In this document: positions 63,465 through 64,000 of the stretch, in pieces | Layout: every line of letters starts with the position of its first letter | How positions within the stretch are numbered: the stretch's first letter is position 1 | Assembly: GCA_034770075.1 (NCBI GenBank) | Contig: CM068380.1 | Coordinates: 81,353,393 to 81,417,392 of the forward strand | Direction of reading: 5' to 3' | DNA: 64,000 bases | Origin: Aralia elata | Lineage: Eukaryota > Streptophyta > Magnoliopsida > Apiales > Araliaceae | The notes under the pieces: generated by a model | Databases searched by the model: none | What the model saw: the letters and a program-made list of their open reading frames with translations, nothing else | Told to the model about the DNA's origin: nothing | Position numbers and translations under genes: made by a program

Positions 63465-64000
63465 GCCGGCTCACCTGCGCCGTTGTTTTTCTTTTTCAAC
63501 TAGTAATTTTGTTCGAAGTGGTGTTTGAGCACGAATTGTTCTCATTTTTGTAGTAGATTATTACATCATGGGGTTGTTGAATGAACTTAATAAGACTGGT
63601 GCAATTTTGTGATTGGGTTTTTCCAGTTGTCAGAGTAAAAAATGCCATGGCATTGAAGTGAAATGATGAATGTTTTGGTGATGAAATTTTATCCCCATCT
63701 CCAAGCCATTCGCGTGTAGCCAGTCGTTTTCATATTATGGAACTATAATGCAGATGCCGCAGGGAATAAGTACCTTTTTCTTTTTAAAGCCCACTTACGG
63801 AAAGCCACGATTTAGTGGAAAATAATACGAAGTTGCATCTGTAGAGGGCCCTTTTAACATCATTTTGTCTTGAATTGCAGACTTCGTGATATTCTGATAT
63901 TAAAGATGAAACAGTGTGTGTATACGCACTCTGTCAACTGCCAGGCCAATTTTTTATTGGTCGTATTGGCTGGTTTGGGATAATATAAAAAGTGTCTTAA
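63465..64000. other. 3' flank of CGS copy 2
   Basis: Collinear with the 3' flank of copy 1 to the window edge. No additional gene is visible. Confidence 0.7.

Larger units (their letters stand above)
53720..64000. repeat. Second copy of the 10-kb CGS segment
   Basis: It matches 33,283-43,411 throughout, including intergenic DNA, and runs to the window end. Differences are mostly added bases, microsatellite length changes and rare substitutions. Some small blocks are missing or added, such as 8 bp near the right end of the hAT element. Confidence 0.95.

Noticed and set aside
1..64000. CRISPR arrays, bacterial operons or phage modules
   Set aside because: The window is plant nuclear DNA. The tandem arrays seen lack the repeat-spacer pattern and lie in LTRs.
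1..64000. tRNA, rRNA and conserved microRNA genes
   Set aside because: I looked for familiar conserved sequences such as miR156, miR166 and miR172 and the 5S rRNA core and saw none. A covariance-model scan would be needed to exclude them.

Overview
This is plant nuclear DNA. It is AT-rich, genes are split by GT-AG introns, and most of the sequence is retroelement and MITE debris. The two recognisable proteins, a MIXTA-like R2R3-MYB and plastid cystathionine gamma-synthase (CGS), point to a eudicot. An asterid, perhaps Lamiales, is my guess from the protein sequences and is not proven.

Layout. 1-5.5 kb: minus-strand debris of a UBN2-type gag, then an old reversed LTR (family A) split by a complete solo LTR of another family (B). 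5.6-5.9 kb: a foldback MITE sitting inside a TA microsatellite. 6.8-9.5 kb: a 2.7 kb solo LTR of family A with a perfect 5-bp target duplication. 9.5-22.6 kb: gene-free, with MITEs, a hAT-like element and LTR fragments. 22.9-25.0 kb: the MIXTA-like MYB, whose third exon is frame-disrupted. 25-30.7 kb: intergenic, with another LTR-A fragment. 30.7-36.6 kb: scattered minus-strand exon-like pieces of an unidentified gene. 37.7-42.9 kb: an intact 11-exon CGS gene carrying the MTO1 nascent-peptide arrest region. 43.6-53.6 kb: an LTR-B element with 112-bp tandem repeats, then a long retroelement region with a GC-rich island, a tRNA-iMet-type primer-binding site and the start of a gag-like ORF. A 100-N gap follows at 53,620-53,719. 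53.7-64.0 kb: a second copy of everything from about 33.28 to 43.41 kb, including a second CGS copy.

Main interpretation. The second CGS segment starts exactly at the N gap, is nearly identical through introns and intergenic DNA, and shares the same hAT insertion and target duplication. Its coding differences that break the frame are small insertions in exons 1-5. This fits an unpurged, poorly polished second haplotype better than a recent tandem duplication. The MYB exon 3 breaks and an extra T in the primer-binding site have the same insertion-type signature.

The gene order MYB (MIXTA clade) - small spacer - CGS recalls Arabidopsis chromosome 3, where CGS1 (At3g01120) and MYB106 (At3g01140) are separated by one gene. 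The unidentified minus-strand exons lie in the same place. CGS makes cystathionine for methionine synthesis in plastids. The MYB clade controls epidermal cell shape and cuticle. I see no functional link between them beyond conserved neighbourhood.
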